64,000 nucleotides of DNA from Parelaphostrongylus tenuis (lineage: Eukaryota; Nematoda; Chromadorea; Rhabditida; Metastrongylidae): NCBI GenBank assembly GCA_019055375.1, contig JAHQIW010000246.1, positions 234,988 to 298,987 of the forward strand, read 5' to 3'. Shown one piece after another: positions 25,401-35,079 of the stretch (its first letter is position 1; the number at the start of each line of letters is the position of its first letter). The position numbers were made by a program, and so were the translations under genes. Below the pieces are notes generated by a model, which ran no database searches, was not told the origin of the DNA, and saw only the letters and a program-made list of their open reading frames with translations.

Positions 25401-28400
25401 TCGTCAGTTGCACAGTTTCCCTCGTCTGTGCCGATCCCTCTCTGAGGAGAGTTCCCCTTGAATAGAGGTATCGTCGACGAACACGTTACCCCCGCGTGTC
25501 AAGTAAGGTTTCACCCACGGGTAACATATCACTGCATGTCCAGTGACATAATCATTGGACAATACAGTAATTAACTGTCGATTACTTGAGGCTGATATTT
25601 TATTTTGATACATTTTAAATAAAGGTTTGTTCCTTTTTATTTACTTGATGGACATCAAGCATATTTTTTGACGATTCACTGTTATATTCAAGCTTTTGAT
25701 GAACATAATTCATTATTCGGAAATCTTGTAAAGGATTGGATCTTTTTTTAATAAAAGATAAAAAAGATAAAGCTTTCGGTGTTGTTCGATCTCTGGGGAT
25801 AGCCGTGCGTTCACCTTGATCAAGCGTTATTGTAGGTTATTGTGTACAAGCCTGGTCTACAGTAGACTTTCGGTGACCTACTTAGGTGTCAAGTCAGTGT
25901 TCGATCAACTCAGACAAAGCTGGTATAATTAATTAGCTCAGTAGCGAGGGAACGTTCGATGAAGCTGCCGTGTGGGATCGAATTAGTGAGCACATATGCA
26001 CTCCAAGGCACCTCTGACCACTGTGCTCTTCTTTTTCTAGCAGCATTTTAAAATAAAGCGCAAGTGCAGTATATTTGCAGCAAGTATCGTGTAAAATCTG
26101 AATTTCTCAAAGCAATTGCGATTTCATGGCTTTCGGAATGATTCTATTCAACGATCGCTTTTGCGTGCAATTGAATTTCCTTAACTCAGTGAACACGAAA
26201 GCCTTCGGCAATATATTCTTTGTGATGTTGAACAATCATGAGTAACACTAGCACTACAAAATAACTCAAATTTTTTGCTCATATGCAACATCACAGGCAT
26301 CGTATATAAAAGAACTGGAAAATAGGAAATAATTCCTGAAAAAAAAAACGTAATAATGAGCTCCAAACATCCATCCAAACGCTTAGAATCCAACTATTAG
26401 ACAATCACCAATTTATCTGCATGATTCGGCTGCTGCTTAAGGATTGGCGTTTTCTTTATGAACGTCTTTGTAAGCTGATGGAGTCAGTTCACCTGACATA
26501 GGTGCATTTCCACTCAAGTTGCAGGGAGTGAACTCCTTTCGAACAGATCTGGTGGTATTTTGACGATTCCAGAGAGCTTAGAGATTTACTGATTCGGGTG
26601 CGTGGTCGAACCAGATTTATGGTCATGATAAATTACTTCAATTCTACTCTTAGTGGCTACTGAATCCTGGGAAATGTTTCGAATGATTCAAAAAAGTAGC
26701 TCAGAAAAGTTCTGATTTGATTGCATGGCAGTTCCGAGACCATCACTTAATGTTTTGTTCTAAGTCATGATTTTCAAAATTTTTTGGTAGATTTATCCAA
26801 GATGGAATTTGTCGAGATGTGATCGAATTTCAGCAAAGAGCGATGCGTTCGATCACCAACATCTATCTTATGAATCTCGCTATTACCGATTTGATGCTTT
26901 CAGTCGTTTGTATGCCACCAACATTATGTAAGTTTTGTCGTATATTATTCGTTAAATACTGTAAAAATCCGGCCATTTAGCAAATGCTTACTATTTATGG
27001 TTTTCGATAACAAGAGTAATTGGAAAGTTGAAAACTTGCGTGATTATCAAAGATGGTATGGGACATTATTGTAAAAATTTGAAGTGATGCTTTTGAAGGA
27101 TTTTTTTTGAATAGGAATTTTTGGAGAAAATGATGAGGCTAAAGTTCAAACTTGAAGTTTTCAACGCAATCTCGACATCCATAAACATCGACAGTTAAGA
27201 GCCATCATTACGTCATGTTGAACAAAATCTTATATCACTCCTTCTTAAAATACGACGATGGCTGACGTTTCGGCGAACTCGTTTTCTTCAGAGCCTAGAT
27301 GTCTTGTAACCCACTATTTGTCAATTTTTTCCTATTTCTAAGCAGAATCTAATCACAAACCGGACCCGGAAATTTGCCTGTTTGATAGAACGGTAAAATT
27401 TCCCCCCTCAATAGGTTTGCTTTGTAATTTTGGTTTTTGCTAAAACTAGAGAACTAAGGATCGGACATTGATCATGAGTTATGATATGTGTAAGATTCGC
27501 AGATGGTGAGATCACAGAAACGTGAGCTGTCGTCATACTTCAAGAAGCAACGATAGCAACCTCTCGTTAGCTTCAACAGGGCAAGTCGTAGGAAATCTTA
27601 TTTGTTTAATCGCTTTGTTGTTGGGAACACGATTGCCCAGAAAATCAAAATATTGCGGTTGCGCAGTTGTATGACAAGAAAGCCTTTAACATTTGGCAAT
27701 TATTTGTACATTCAAGTTTTTTTTTTCATTTTACTCGACAAAGTTTGCATAAGTCCAAGTGTATCTGATCAATATTAAGAGACACAGTTACTTTCTTGCA
27801 ATCTCACGATCAGCGATTCACGCCGATCAAGTCATATCTACTTAGGGAATTGCTCACTGTAGCTGAGAATTTGTGGAAAGATGAATTTCGAAAGAAAGTT
27901 GATGATTGAAGGAAACTATAGACCACAGGTCTAATAGGGTACACATTAATTATTGGCTTTGAGAGTTTTCTAAGAAAATTCGTATTTTGAGAGCTCACTT
28001 TGTAACAAAGACGAAAAACAAGAGCAGGTTGAATGTGAAGTGTTTTTTGGAAAAATCATTATCGAAACAAGCATATCGAGAACTTCATGTATTGGCGATG
28101 AGAAATCGAAAAGAGAGCAGTCATCGAATTGTCAAAAGCAGTGAGATGTGGAGAAATGGTGAAAGCACGGTTAATAACCTATCCGTGAGAAATCCTGTGA
28201 GGTTTGAAACATTCGTTTTTAGTTTCGATGGTTATGAACTGTTGGATTTTCGGCAACATATTATGCAAGGTGTTTGCTTACCTACAACGTGAGTTTTTTC
28301 TAGCATCTTGATGAACAAGTTAAATTTTTGTGAGTCGATTGTGTCGACGGAGTATAGTTACCACCAAGACATTGATTATTTCATGCAGTCGGTGAACAGA

Positions 28401-31400
28401 GAGTTATGATTTGAATGTTTCCCTTATATAAACCATTAATTATTTATCTTTAATTGAAGCTTTGTAGCGCTCTCAACAATTTTTTTCTGCGAAGTAAAAT
28501 GATAATTCACAGTAATCTAATGGGTATTTGCCTGAAGTTCATCAATCTCAATCCAAATCCAGCTTCGCAACTATGAGTTTACTTTGCTTAGAAAGGTTTT
28601 ATCTATATGTCCATATGCACATCAAGGACACAGCCTCCAGAATTCAGGTCTTGCACATGTTTGTGATTTTCGTAAATGGCTGAAAGAAGACATAATTTCA
28701 ATCTGTCCTTTTTGATAAAAGAATTTTTTATTTTTATTTTTGTTCTGCACAACCTGCCCTCACATATACTGTGCGGATCTCTGTGATTCTCGTATTCGAT
28801 TCGCTTTCCCTCAGCTTTCTATCCACAAAGTCCTTCGATCTTTTAGCCTGTAGGTTCAGCTGCTGCATTAGGATTTTCCTTTCGTCGTAAATGTTGTTGA
28901 ATGCTGATCGGGTAAATCTTCCATGCAGCTGTAGAATATCCGCACTGTAGCATTACCCTTTGTATTTTAAAGGATGAAATATTTTCACACAAAGTCTGGG
29001 AGCAATTTCGTATCCATAGAAGGATCATAGGTTTCATAATCTTGAAAGAGTGGAGGGGAGCGGGAATCGACTCAGCACCAGAGTTGTGATGGACGGCATT
29101 AGTACCATTGCACTATTTAGTCACGATGGGAACTTTACGAACTACTGCTAACTTTTTAGTAGAAAAATTTATTCCATTGATTCTTCTTTTGTCAGTTTTA
29201 TGTTTTACAACTAATCAAATTGTTCGTCATTCGCTTTTTTTTACACTTTCTCAACATTGTCACATTGCATCCATTTTCGTACCAACTGCACAGCATTGGC
29301 AAATTTCACAGAGACTGTCAAACTTATAGAGCGACATAAAAGAACAATGGATGAAGTGCTCCACATTGATCAGTTCTTGAAGATATTCGACTCTGCTTAT
29401 TACACCATCGTTTAGCTGATTTCCGCATGTTTGACTCACAGTGTTTGTTTGACCCACTTGCAACGAGTCATCGATGAATCAGATCCGTACTTTTTATCCT
29501 CCCAGACATGTTTCCATGGATTTCCACCCCCAGCCGTGTGTAGGGCTTGATTTGTATGTTATGACATCACAGTCATGTGTGTATTGTAGGCACCTCTAAT
29601 TCCTACTCTATGCGACCTAGAAAGGCAGTAAGAAAACGAAATAGAACACACTGACTCAAACTCTTGTGTATCACGCGACATGGTACGGCGAAAAAATTTG
29701 TGAAATCGTCCTAAGTAATCTGTTCCTACTTTAGCGATGGTCGTCACAGCATCTGCCTACACCCTTGCCGTAATCGCTTTCGAACGATACTTTGCTATTT
29801 GTCGGCCACTGCATTCACGAATATGGCAGACGCGGTAGGTGTACGGTCACTCCAGCGGTTAGAACCAAGGGATCTGACCAATTTCCACAACTGTCCTAGG
29901 TGATTCCCTTCACTGTCTTAGGTCACACGCGTATGCGATGATAATGCTTGTATGGGTGATAGCTCTAGCTGCTAACGTGCTGATGTTGTTCATGTACGAA
30001 GAGCAAACCTACAACGGGAATGGTCTCACATGTGCTCCCATTTATAAACCGGTCTATCATTTCGCTAATCAGGTCAGTTAATTGTGGGCTAATAGTCATT
30101 TTTATAAACATCTTATGTAATAGCTCTTTGTGACAGTTGTATTACCTGAATACTAATGTGACGAACTTAATGTAATATCACTAATGTGTCTAATCCTCAG
30201 ATAATGTGACTGCAGCTATTCAAATTCTCTTCGTTTCTCCATTACCACAGGGCGTATCCACATTTTAACCAAGACACGGGGTTTGCACGGTCTTTATCCC
30301 TACACTGCCTCGCTTTTTTATAGTCATTAGAGGTTAAAACAAGGGATACAGAGGAGTTAAACGATGTTTTAGGGCACCAAGCCTAGCCTGGATGCGCTCA
30401 ATGTGGCACAGTACTTGTAAAGTTGTGCGTGCTCAGCTGTAAGAGTTTTCTTAAAGTTTTCAAGGTCCACAACAGAAGTCTTTGTGAATGCGTCGAAGAA
30501 CACACTTAACAGATAATCAGGGATTTCGGTGCATGCGTTAGTCGACCGGCCTAAAACTCCGGTCTTTGAACTCAGCCTTTTTTTAACCAAAATTTTTTTT
30601 TGAACAAGACAAAATTTCGAATCGAACCAAACAAGGGAGCGATGTTCTCAAAGAACCATTTGCCGCGCCTATATTCATTACTAGATGAATACTGATTTCG
30701 GTGTACATGAAAACTGCTTACAAGATGGGGGCTGAATGATGACTTGTCATGCTTTAAGGCCAACAGTAGTGAAAAGATTGATTTTGCAGAACTGTGATTA
30801 CTAAGGTGTATGAAGGATTTTGAAAACATATGGACAATTTTCAGGTGTATATGACAATTGTTTTACTGGCGGTCCCACTGGTTATTATGACCGTTTTATA
30901 CGGATCAGTTTATTCGTACTTTGAAGGTCGGAATACGACAAGAAATAGCCGCTACCGATCCTTTGGATCAAGATAGTAAGTGTCGCAGTATTATATATAT
31001 TATTCATTTATATTTTTCCTTTTTTCTTTCCTTTCCGAATATATTTTCCTAAAAGAATCAAAAAGGTTATAAATCTTGCCTGATCGATTTGTTGTTAGAT
31101 AGCACCGACGATCAGATTGATGTACATCGTCAAAAGTCATTGTTTCGAAAACTCACTAAGAAAATACGACAGGATTCAAGAAAGAACAGTGTTCTGACGC
31201 GGTATGTTCATGGTATTTCTGCATAATTTGTCATTGTTGACTCGCATACATGTTCTGGATTCAAAGCTTTAACTTCGTAGTCGTCCCTAACCCGTTCCTT
31301 ACGATGTGTCCCATTTCGCGACACCGATCGCAGCGCCGGCAATTTTCAGTTGTGACTATGAATAAAAGCCAGTTGGCCCTGACATAACAATACGAAACTG

Positions 31401-34080
31401 ATGGATCAATAGTAAATAAATTGAATTAAGGTGACATAGGAATGTTCTGCAACAGTTCAAAATAGGCGTTTTGCCAGGCAACTGCTTTTCTCTTTGAAAA
31501 TGCGCAGTTTCAGAGAGGAGATTGGCGTTGCTTTGGCTAAAAATTGCCTTATTGAAATCTCCTCTGTCATATTATACCATTTACTGATTACAGATCTTCC
31601 TAGTGGTGATAAAACTTTGAATTTCGTCATGAAATTACAATATTGAGTGCAATGCGGTTAACGGGGAGCAAATGAAAAATGGACTCCATTCGATGGACAA
31701 GCGTTTTTTATAAGAGTGTTAGCAATCAAGGAAAGCTTAAATCTTTGGCTAGTATATCATGCGGCTGGTTTTTTGAAAAACTCTATTTGTAACGCTTCAA
31801 GGAAGGGAAAACATTTGTGTTTCACCCACGTGTTTTCCTCGCAATACAGAGCTGTTTTTTTGAACACTCAATAATCTTTCGATATCGCAAGATTTAGAAA
31901 TTACAACATTGTGCTCAATTTCTGGAGAGAGCGTTTCTCTGTCGTGCAACGAAGAAATCACGATTGGATTCACATACACGAGAATGTGTTCTTTGACCAT
32001 TTTACGAGCTGCGCCGTGGGGACGGGCGCACTGCGATCTTTGACCAATGGCGCCTGCGCCTACGTGTAGTGGGATTTTTTAAGTTTGATTAAGAACAGTT
32101 TCTCCGCTTCTGAAAAAACTCCAGATTAAACGAGTGGCTCTGATATTGAAAAATTTTTTCTACACGTTCATGTGTTTTTGTTGCTTTCAGTGAAGTAATG
32201 TTTGAATAGCTCGGTCGATGCAAAACAAAATTTTATTTCGAATTTGACGGCCTTATAAAACTCTCTAACCATAGATTTAGGCTTTCGAATGATCACTAAC
32301 ATTCTTACGAAAAGTTCTTGTGCAGCGAATGGGGTCGAATATTGATTTGCTCCGCACTAACCAAATTGAACCCAATATCATTATGAAAGCGCGTCCCGCT
32401 GCATGTCGGCCGCACGCGTGCAGGTATAAAAATCAACGTCGTACCGAATGCGTTAGTATTTTACTGGTGGCATCTCAGTCATATAAAATACACCTCTGCT
32501 GAATACAGTGCGATGTTGCTGGACTTTTCAGAGAGGATACTGTCTTCAAGAAGAGTGACGCTGTGCCAATGGAGAACAGTCTACGATCGACTCATATCCA
32601 AAAAAGTGCAATTGCTAAGCAGCGAGTAATTAGGTGTGTAATCAAAAGTTATATTTTCTTCTTTCCAATTATAGATTAGAAGCCTTTGTTTCAGAATGCT
32701 AATAGTTGTGGTGATTATTTTCTTCTGCTGCTGGACACCGTCCTACATATGGTGGTTACTTCTAATGGCTGGCGATTCATTTGAAGTGAGTCAATGAAGT
32801 TCTTTTGGTTCTATTAACTGCTTTTCAATCAATTGAATTTGGTAACAACTTTTCTAAACTGATCATTGAACGTTTCTCCAATAGTATTTGTAAGAGTTCA
32901 CATCACTACTTTGTACGGTGGCCAGATTAGGTTGTTTTATATTTCTGATCATTTATCACTTGCACCTACCACGTTGTTTCGTCCGCTCCAGGAAATAATC
33001 AATTGTTTGTTAATGAGAGGTCATATACCTACTAAAAGATTTCGTTTAATGACCTGTTGGTGTCTGAAAATTACTACCATTTTGTTCACCTCGGACGAAT
33101 AAGGCAGAATGCACATAACAGATATGTACTAAGGCTCTTACTGTATATCTTGCGCAGTGTCTAATTCAAGGTTACCCTGGACTCCGTAAAATGAGAAAAT
33201 CTTGGAAAAATTGAAAGAATAGCTAATGAATCGCTGCTATGTTAGCCTTCAAGGTCACGACAACCTTCGTTTAGTGATAATTCAAATTTTTGAGTTGCTC
33301 CTATGCAATTTTGTCCAACCAATGGGTGAAATGCTGTGGCTTGTTACATATAGTGCAACGATGCCGTCAAAAAACGGACTGTTTTTATTGCAAAGAGTAG
33401 TGAACAGACGCTAGAACAACAATCCTTACCTTTCATTCTAAATGCGGCGGTCCCTTACACAGTTTTTTCTGACTTCTTAATTAGTTGAGGTTTCCAAAGC
33501 TCTTCTTTACAACACTGTATTTCCATGCGATTTTGAAGCTTTGTTCAAAGATCTGCTTTGGATTAGCACCTTCAGATATTCAGATCTTGTGACTCAACAC
33601 GCTTCAACTTCTTGATCTTGAAAACATTCTTTTTTATCTCGGAAATTTTGGAGAGTGGCGTTCTACCGTCGACTATTGACCAATTCACGACCGAACACAG
33701 TTTTTGCGCTGTAGACTGTTTTTTGTTACACTTAAAGAATCTTCTTGAGGATGGTTTCTGTTGCATATTATCTTTTGAAATGGCTGCCTTAATTACACCA
33801 AATTTTTTCAACGGGCTTTCCGACAGTTTATACCGAAATTTCAGAAATTTCTCATAAAGCTTATAACAAATTTTGGAAAGCCTTTATCATCACTTATTAA
33901 CAACTCCTTCAGAGTCTTGAACTGAATTTGTGGAATTCGGATGTGAACACATTTATTACTCTCTTGACATACATCTCATCATGTGCAAATCCGATCACCT
34001 ACTGTTTTCTTAACAAGAAATTTCGAACTGCAATCTATTCAATGTTCGGCAGGAAGAAACGTCTGCGACACCATCTCTGA
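19139..34080 (+). CDS. Cholecystokinin/gastrin-type neuropeptide GPCR (nematode CKR-like), 11 exons, 484 aa
   Basis: A class A receptor of the plasma membrane. By family it should bind a CCK/sulfakinin-like peptide (NLP-12 type in nematodes) and couple to a G protein. Joined exons: 19139-19464, 24565-24691, 26834-26927, 28223-28288, 29735-29834, 29922-30072, 30845-30975, 31103-31201, 32532-32633, 32695-32785, 33913-34080; 1455 nt in one frame with all phases matching. Residues 1-124 are an extracellular, Thr-rich N-terminus without a signal peptide. TM1 has G141-N142, TM2 has LAITD (D170), and C197 after a WIFG loop should pair with C275. E221-R222-Y223 ends TM3. Loop 2 reads RPLHSRIWQTRSHAY, the CCK-receptor hallmark. 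TM5 has P299 and Y307, TM6 is preceded by AKQRVIRML and carries C411-W-T-P414, and TM7 has N455-P-I-T-Y459. The C-tail is short and basic. The seven-TM core has no frameshift. The start ATG follows a splice acceptor by one base. Whether it is the ckr-1 or ckr-2 orthologue cannot be decided here. Confidence 0.93.
19570..19865. repeat. Inverted pair of hammerhead-like repeats in receptor intron 1
   Basis: Two arms of about 90 bp face each other. The left (19575-19665) contains AACAGCTGACGTTTCGGTGG and the right (19785-19865) its near complement, with flanks reading ACACGAGG and CCTCGTGT. Each arm carries the layout (C)CGAAGA-AGGCG..CAC(C/T)-(G/A)AAACGTC-AGCT of the terminal hammerhead ribozymes of Penelope-like elements, but with core changes (CUGA to CCGA; GAAA to AAAA in the right arm), so both are probably inactive. 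Confidence 0.55.
20636..21409 (-). mobile_element. mariner-like element, defective, in receptor intron 1
   Basis: Inverted ends: CCTAGGCTTGAGCAAAA at 20636 and, in complement, CCTAAGATTGAGTTGAGCG ending 21409, each beside TA or T. The minus strand codes NHYWRKGSTILKDVDEIF and KSTVGK (21236-21125, HTH domain), SFDYIPS (third-Asp region, about 20900) and CFEQIRSLAKRWHKSWTMVV (C-terminus, about 20740-20800), in different frames with stops. Same family as 15100-15665. Confidence 0.7.
21556..21763 (+). pseudogene. mariner transposase N-terminal fragment
   Basis: The plus strand reads ELLWEQIHLLRMYEWSVGEN, then VSAALRKINGA, a stop, GVDTVAERRARKCVAKFKAR and NNSLE: the two helix-turn-helix motifs of a mariner DNA-binding domain. 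A likely end lies near 21405 (TAGGTCGATCCATAAGTC). The catalytic domain is missing. Confidence 0.6.
22526..23284 (-). CDS. Longest single ORF (252 codons), unidentified, doubtful
   Basis: It lies in receptor intron 1, antisense. The product is Leu/Ser-rich without a recognised domain. An A-rich run at its end (CCTCGCAAAAAAAAAC-type) would, with one frameshift, join it to a further 63 codons (22524-22333). Against a gene: its 5' part overlaps S1 SINE sequence (23241-23284) and its middle overlaps another S1 piece (22937-23015). It may belong to a larger decayed element or be chance. Confidence 0.2.
   Translation of the reverse strand: MAHFQGLINAQSFIFSFIAATYFKDVLYFGVKISSSRNLYIFNDTRVSDSLHSFVVENSLLNMYGKKNHRADHQQVTVVHGKIHNYKQSFIKMLDEVQNMARSPGNRQREKLNPYPHGKCCSRSSRLLSYNSLRVILIDVDLMASTSQAKQLFSDVHETASFLELNSSELSRTSSLLSPVTTLFNVYVEKLLINLPLKLELLELDGQLIFCTTSFSFPKENLGAINDQNPAIDIALLNLVIRTDMPRKKKHN
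23241..23539 (-). repeat. SINE-like S1 copy in receptor intron 1
   Basis: Plus strand GGCGTTGATCAATCCCTGGAAATGCG, GGTGACTGAATGCATATCTG, CCCAGATAAGTTTGG, GGGATCGCACTATGG and CCACTGGACCACACGCGCTC give all S1 blocks in order. A second partial S1 piece (22937-23015: GATAAGGATTAAGCTTCTCG..CATCAAGCATC) lies upstream inside the large minus ORF. Confidence 0.65.
24565..24691 (+). CDS. CKR-like receptor exon 2 (TM1)
   Basis: Acceptor TTATTTCAG, donor CAG|GTGAGA. Codes residues 109-151: a polar lead-in with C116, then TM1 (about 126-149) with the class A G-N pair (SVIGNALVIVV). It ends in phase 0. Confidence 0.93.
25000..25235. repeat. S2 copy in receptor intron 2
   Basis: TCATGATGTTATTAGCACAT and GAATGTTGAGTGATACGCAAG, then CGGAAATTGAACTCGGATCC and CGCGTGCTAACCACCGCATAG (tRNA-like, minus), followed by an inverted patch GAAAGGATGAGACGGGGGTTC. 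A partial copy lies at 24755-24845. Confidence 0.5.
25325..25515. repeat. Left arm of M1 MITE in receptor intron 2
   Basis: AAGCCTTTCATGAGGTCTGT, ACAGTGCAATACACGTGTTTC, CAGCCTCGTCAGTTGCACAG and GATCCCTCTCTGAGGAGAG match the left half of M1. The matching right arm is missing. Confidence 0.5.
25755..26030 (-). repeat. SINE-like S1 copy in receptor intron 2
   Basis: The tail is AAAAGATAAAAAAGATAAAG on plus (25757-25777), then the body (GTTGTTCGATCTCTGGGGATAG, GTCAAGTCAGTG, CAGACAAAGCTGG), GGGATCGAATTAG (box B complement) and CACCTCTGACCACTGTGC (box A region). Confidence 0.65.
26834..26927 (+). CDS. CKR-like receptor exon 3 (TM2)
   Basis: Acceptor GAATTTCAG, donor T|GTAAGT. Codes residues 152-182 plus one base. 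It contains intracellular loop 1 (RSITNIYLMN) and TM2 with the conserved aspartate in LAITDLML, followed by VVCMPPTL, close to the CMPFTL of CCK receptors. Confidence 0.95.
27260..27295 (-). ncRNA. Degenerate hammerhead-ribozyme-like motif (receptor intron 3)
   Basis: Read on the minus strand: stem I GGCT, core CTGAAGA (fits CUGANGA), a weakened stem II, GAA, ACGT, then C before AGCC. The GGCT/AGCC stem I is perfect and the GUC cleavage triplet is present, but stem II keeps only about two base pairs. It is likely a decayed PLE terminal repeat; no PLE coding sequence is visible next to it. Confidence 0.5.
28223..28288 (+). CDS. CKR-like receptor exon 4 (extracellular loop 1, start of TM3)
   Basis: A 66-nt micro-exon. 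Acceptor CGTTTTTAG, donor C|GTGAGT. Codes FSMVMNCWIFGNILCKVFAYLQ with split codons at both ends. The WIFG loop and the disulfide cysteine C197 (LCK) are diagnostic and connect TM2 to TM3 without changing frame. Confidence 0.92.
29735..29834 (+). CDS. CKR-like receptor exon 5 (TM3, ERY motif)
   Basis: Acceptor CTACTTTAG, donor CG|GTAGGT. Codes the rest of TM3 with the G-protein-contact motif in VIAFERYFAICRPLHSR and runs into IWQTR. Arg238 is split across the next intron (CG|G). Confidence 0.96.
29922..30072 (+). CDS. CKR-like receptor exon 6 (TM4, extracellular loop 2)
   Basis: Acceptor CTGTCTTAG, donor CAG|GTCAGT. Codes SHAYAMIMLVWVIALAANVL (TM4, conserved W249) and extracellular loop 2 with C275, the expected partner of C197. 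The preceding intron is only 87 nt. Confidence 0.95.
30845..30975 (+). CDS. CKR-like receptor exon 7 (TM5)
   Basis: Acceptor AATTTTCAG, donor TA|GTAAGT. Codes TM5 (VYMTIVLLAVPLVIMTVLYG) with conserved P299 and Y307, then the start of intracellular loop 3. It ends with TA, so the next exon must not begin with A or G, or a stop codon forms at once. Confidence 0.94.
31103..31201 (+). CDS. CKR-like receptor exon 8 (intracellular loop 3)
   Basis: The acceptor is ATAG at 31099-31102. It was chosen because it completes TA|C (Tyr332) and keeps the frame; the AG four bases upstream would give TA|A, a stop. Codes a charged loop segment with Lys/Arg and Ser/Thr phosphorylation-type sites (RQKSLFRKLTKKIRQDSRKN). 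The donor is CG|GTATGT and the length, 99 nt, is divisible by three. Confidence 0.85.
31703..32320. mobile_element. MITE (family M2) in receptor intron 8
   Basis: The left end TTTTATAAGAGTGTTAGCAATCA and right end CGAATGATCACTAACATTCTTACG are inverted. Internal GAAGGGAAAACATTTGTGTTTCACCC and AATCTTTCGATATCGCAAG match M2. It fills much of the intron between exons 8 and 9. Confidence 0.6.
32532..32633 (+). CDS. CKR-like receptor exon 9 (loop 3, TM6 entry)
   Basis: Acceptor ACTTTTCAG, donor AG|GTGTGT. The first base completes Arg365. It ends with SAIAKQRVI, the basic AKxRVIRML element that precedes TM6 in CCK receptors. The length, 102 nt, is divisible by three, so skipping it would keep the frame (exon 8 CG + exon 10 A = Arg) but would remove this motif. 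Confidence 0.92.
32695..32785 (+). CDS. CKR-like receptor exon 10 (TM6)
   Basis: Acceptor TTTGTTTCAG, donor GAA|GTGAGT, after a 61-nt intron. Codes R-MLIVVVIIFFCCWTPSYIW, i.e. TM6 with the toggle-switch motif C411-W412-T-P414. Confidence 0.96.
33913..34080 (+). CDS. CKR-like receptor exon 11 (TM7, C-terminus, stop)
   Basis: Acceptor CTCCTTCAG. Codes TM7 with SSCANPITYCFLNKKF (NPxxY, then helix 8) and a short basic tail ending in TGA at 34078-34080. TM7 closely follows the CCK-receptor pattern. The tail is much shorter than in vertebrate CCK receptors. GGTATGT follows the stop by four bases, so an alternative tail or a spliced 3' UTR is possible. Confidence 0.94.
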   Translation, partial: SLELNLWNSDVNTFITLLTYISSCANPITYCFLNKKFRTAIYSMFGRKKRLRHHL

Positions 34081-34271
34081 AAAGGTATGTATAGTCAGTT
34101 AGTAGTTTCAAGTTGTTTATCCAATACAAGGTCATCGTTGCTACTATTATTTTAGTTTCATCAGACCATTTAGAAGGCGGAAGGCCAGTGCAAATTTTTT
34201 TATAACGTACAATTTGTTGCGTGCATGCTAAATTTGCGTGCAAATGAGTGCCTATGGACAGAGTTACTGAA

Positions 34272-34277
34272 AATAAA
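34272..34277 (+). terminator. Polyadenylation signal AATAAA of the receptor gene
   Basis: The first canonical AATAAA after the stop lies about 190 nt downstream and implies a 3' UTR of roughly 200-220 nt, normal for nematodes. The piggyBac-type MITE begins about 155 bases further on. Confidence 0.6.
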
Positions 34278-34429
34278 ATGGACTGCATTTTGAGTGGATT
34301 ACTCTGTCTTTCTGACTTAGTAACTTTTTATGGCTTTTTGACATCGTAACCACAAAGTTGGCTTTTGCTGTTTCTGTGTTTTGCAGTGATTTGACTTCTT
34401 GGATAGGTGTGATTTATAGTTTTCTAGAC

Positions 34430-35079
34430 TTAACCCCTTGGGTACGACAGACCCACGGCGATAGTCCTCGCTCTGCCGCCACGCGGCGACGAGCAGTCTG
34501 TAGTGCCGAGTGACGGCTATCTGGAAGGAATTCGCTGGTTTTATTTTCTCCCGCGACGCTTCAAAGTATTTTGTGTCGATCAGTATTGAAGGTTCTTCTA
34601 CAGACGTAATTATTATAGCAAAAAAGTGCGCTCCTATCGAACATTACACTACTTTTTATTATAAAACGGAGATCCATAAGTTAACAACGCATATCCAACC
34701 TTTTTTCGCATTTTTTCCTACGATATCTCAAAAATCGAATTCAAAACATATTTTTCACACTGTACGATAGGGTACTGCATTGTATTGCGTACCACGTTTT
34801 ATTTCTCACGCAACATGCGCACATTGTTATGAGTATAGATTGTTGGATAGATGGTGATGAATGTCTTATTTGATTCGTCGCTTTGGTGATATGATGCACA
34901 TCGAACTGAAAACACAAAATAAACCCAATAAGTCTACAACAAAGCGTCGTGGTGAAAATCGCAGCAGCAACTTACTTACTGATGGCTGCATCATTGACCA
35001 CTCGGCATAATGGGACGCTCACCTCCGTGCGCGGCGAGGCAGGGCTAGCGCCGTGGATCTGTTAGGCCCAAAGGGTTAA
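34430..35079. mobile_element. piggyBac-type MITE with TTAA target duplication
   Basis: The element is bounded on both sides by TTAA. Its ends are inverted copies of each other over about 80 bp: left TTAACCCCTTGGG, right (complement) TTAACCCTTTGGGC, followed in both by a shared CCACGGCG block and GC-rich DNA ending at TGCCGAGTG. TTAA duplication with CCC-starting termini is the mark of piggyBac-superfamily elements. The interior has no transposase-like ORF, so it is non-autonomous. It lies just beyond the 3' end of the receptor gene. Confidence 0.8.

Noticed and set aside
33572..33857. Overlapping plus and minus ORFs in receptor intron 10
   Set aside because: No splice sites consistent with the receptor, no domain, and both strands open by composition.
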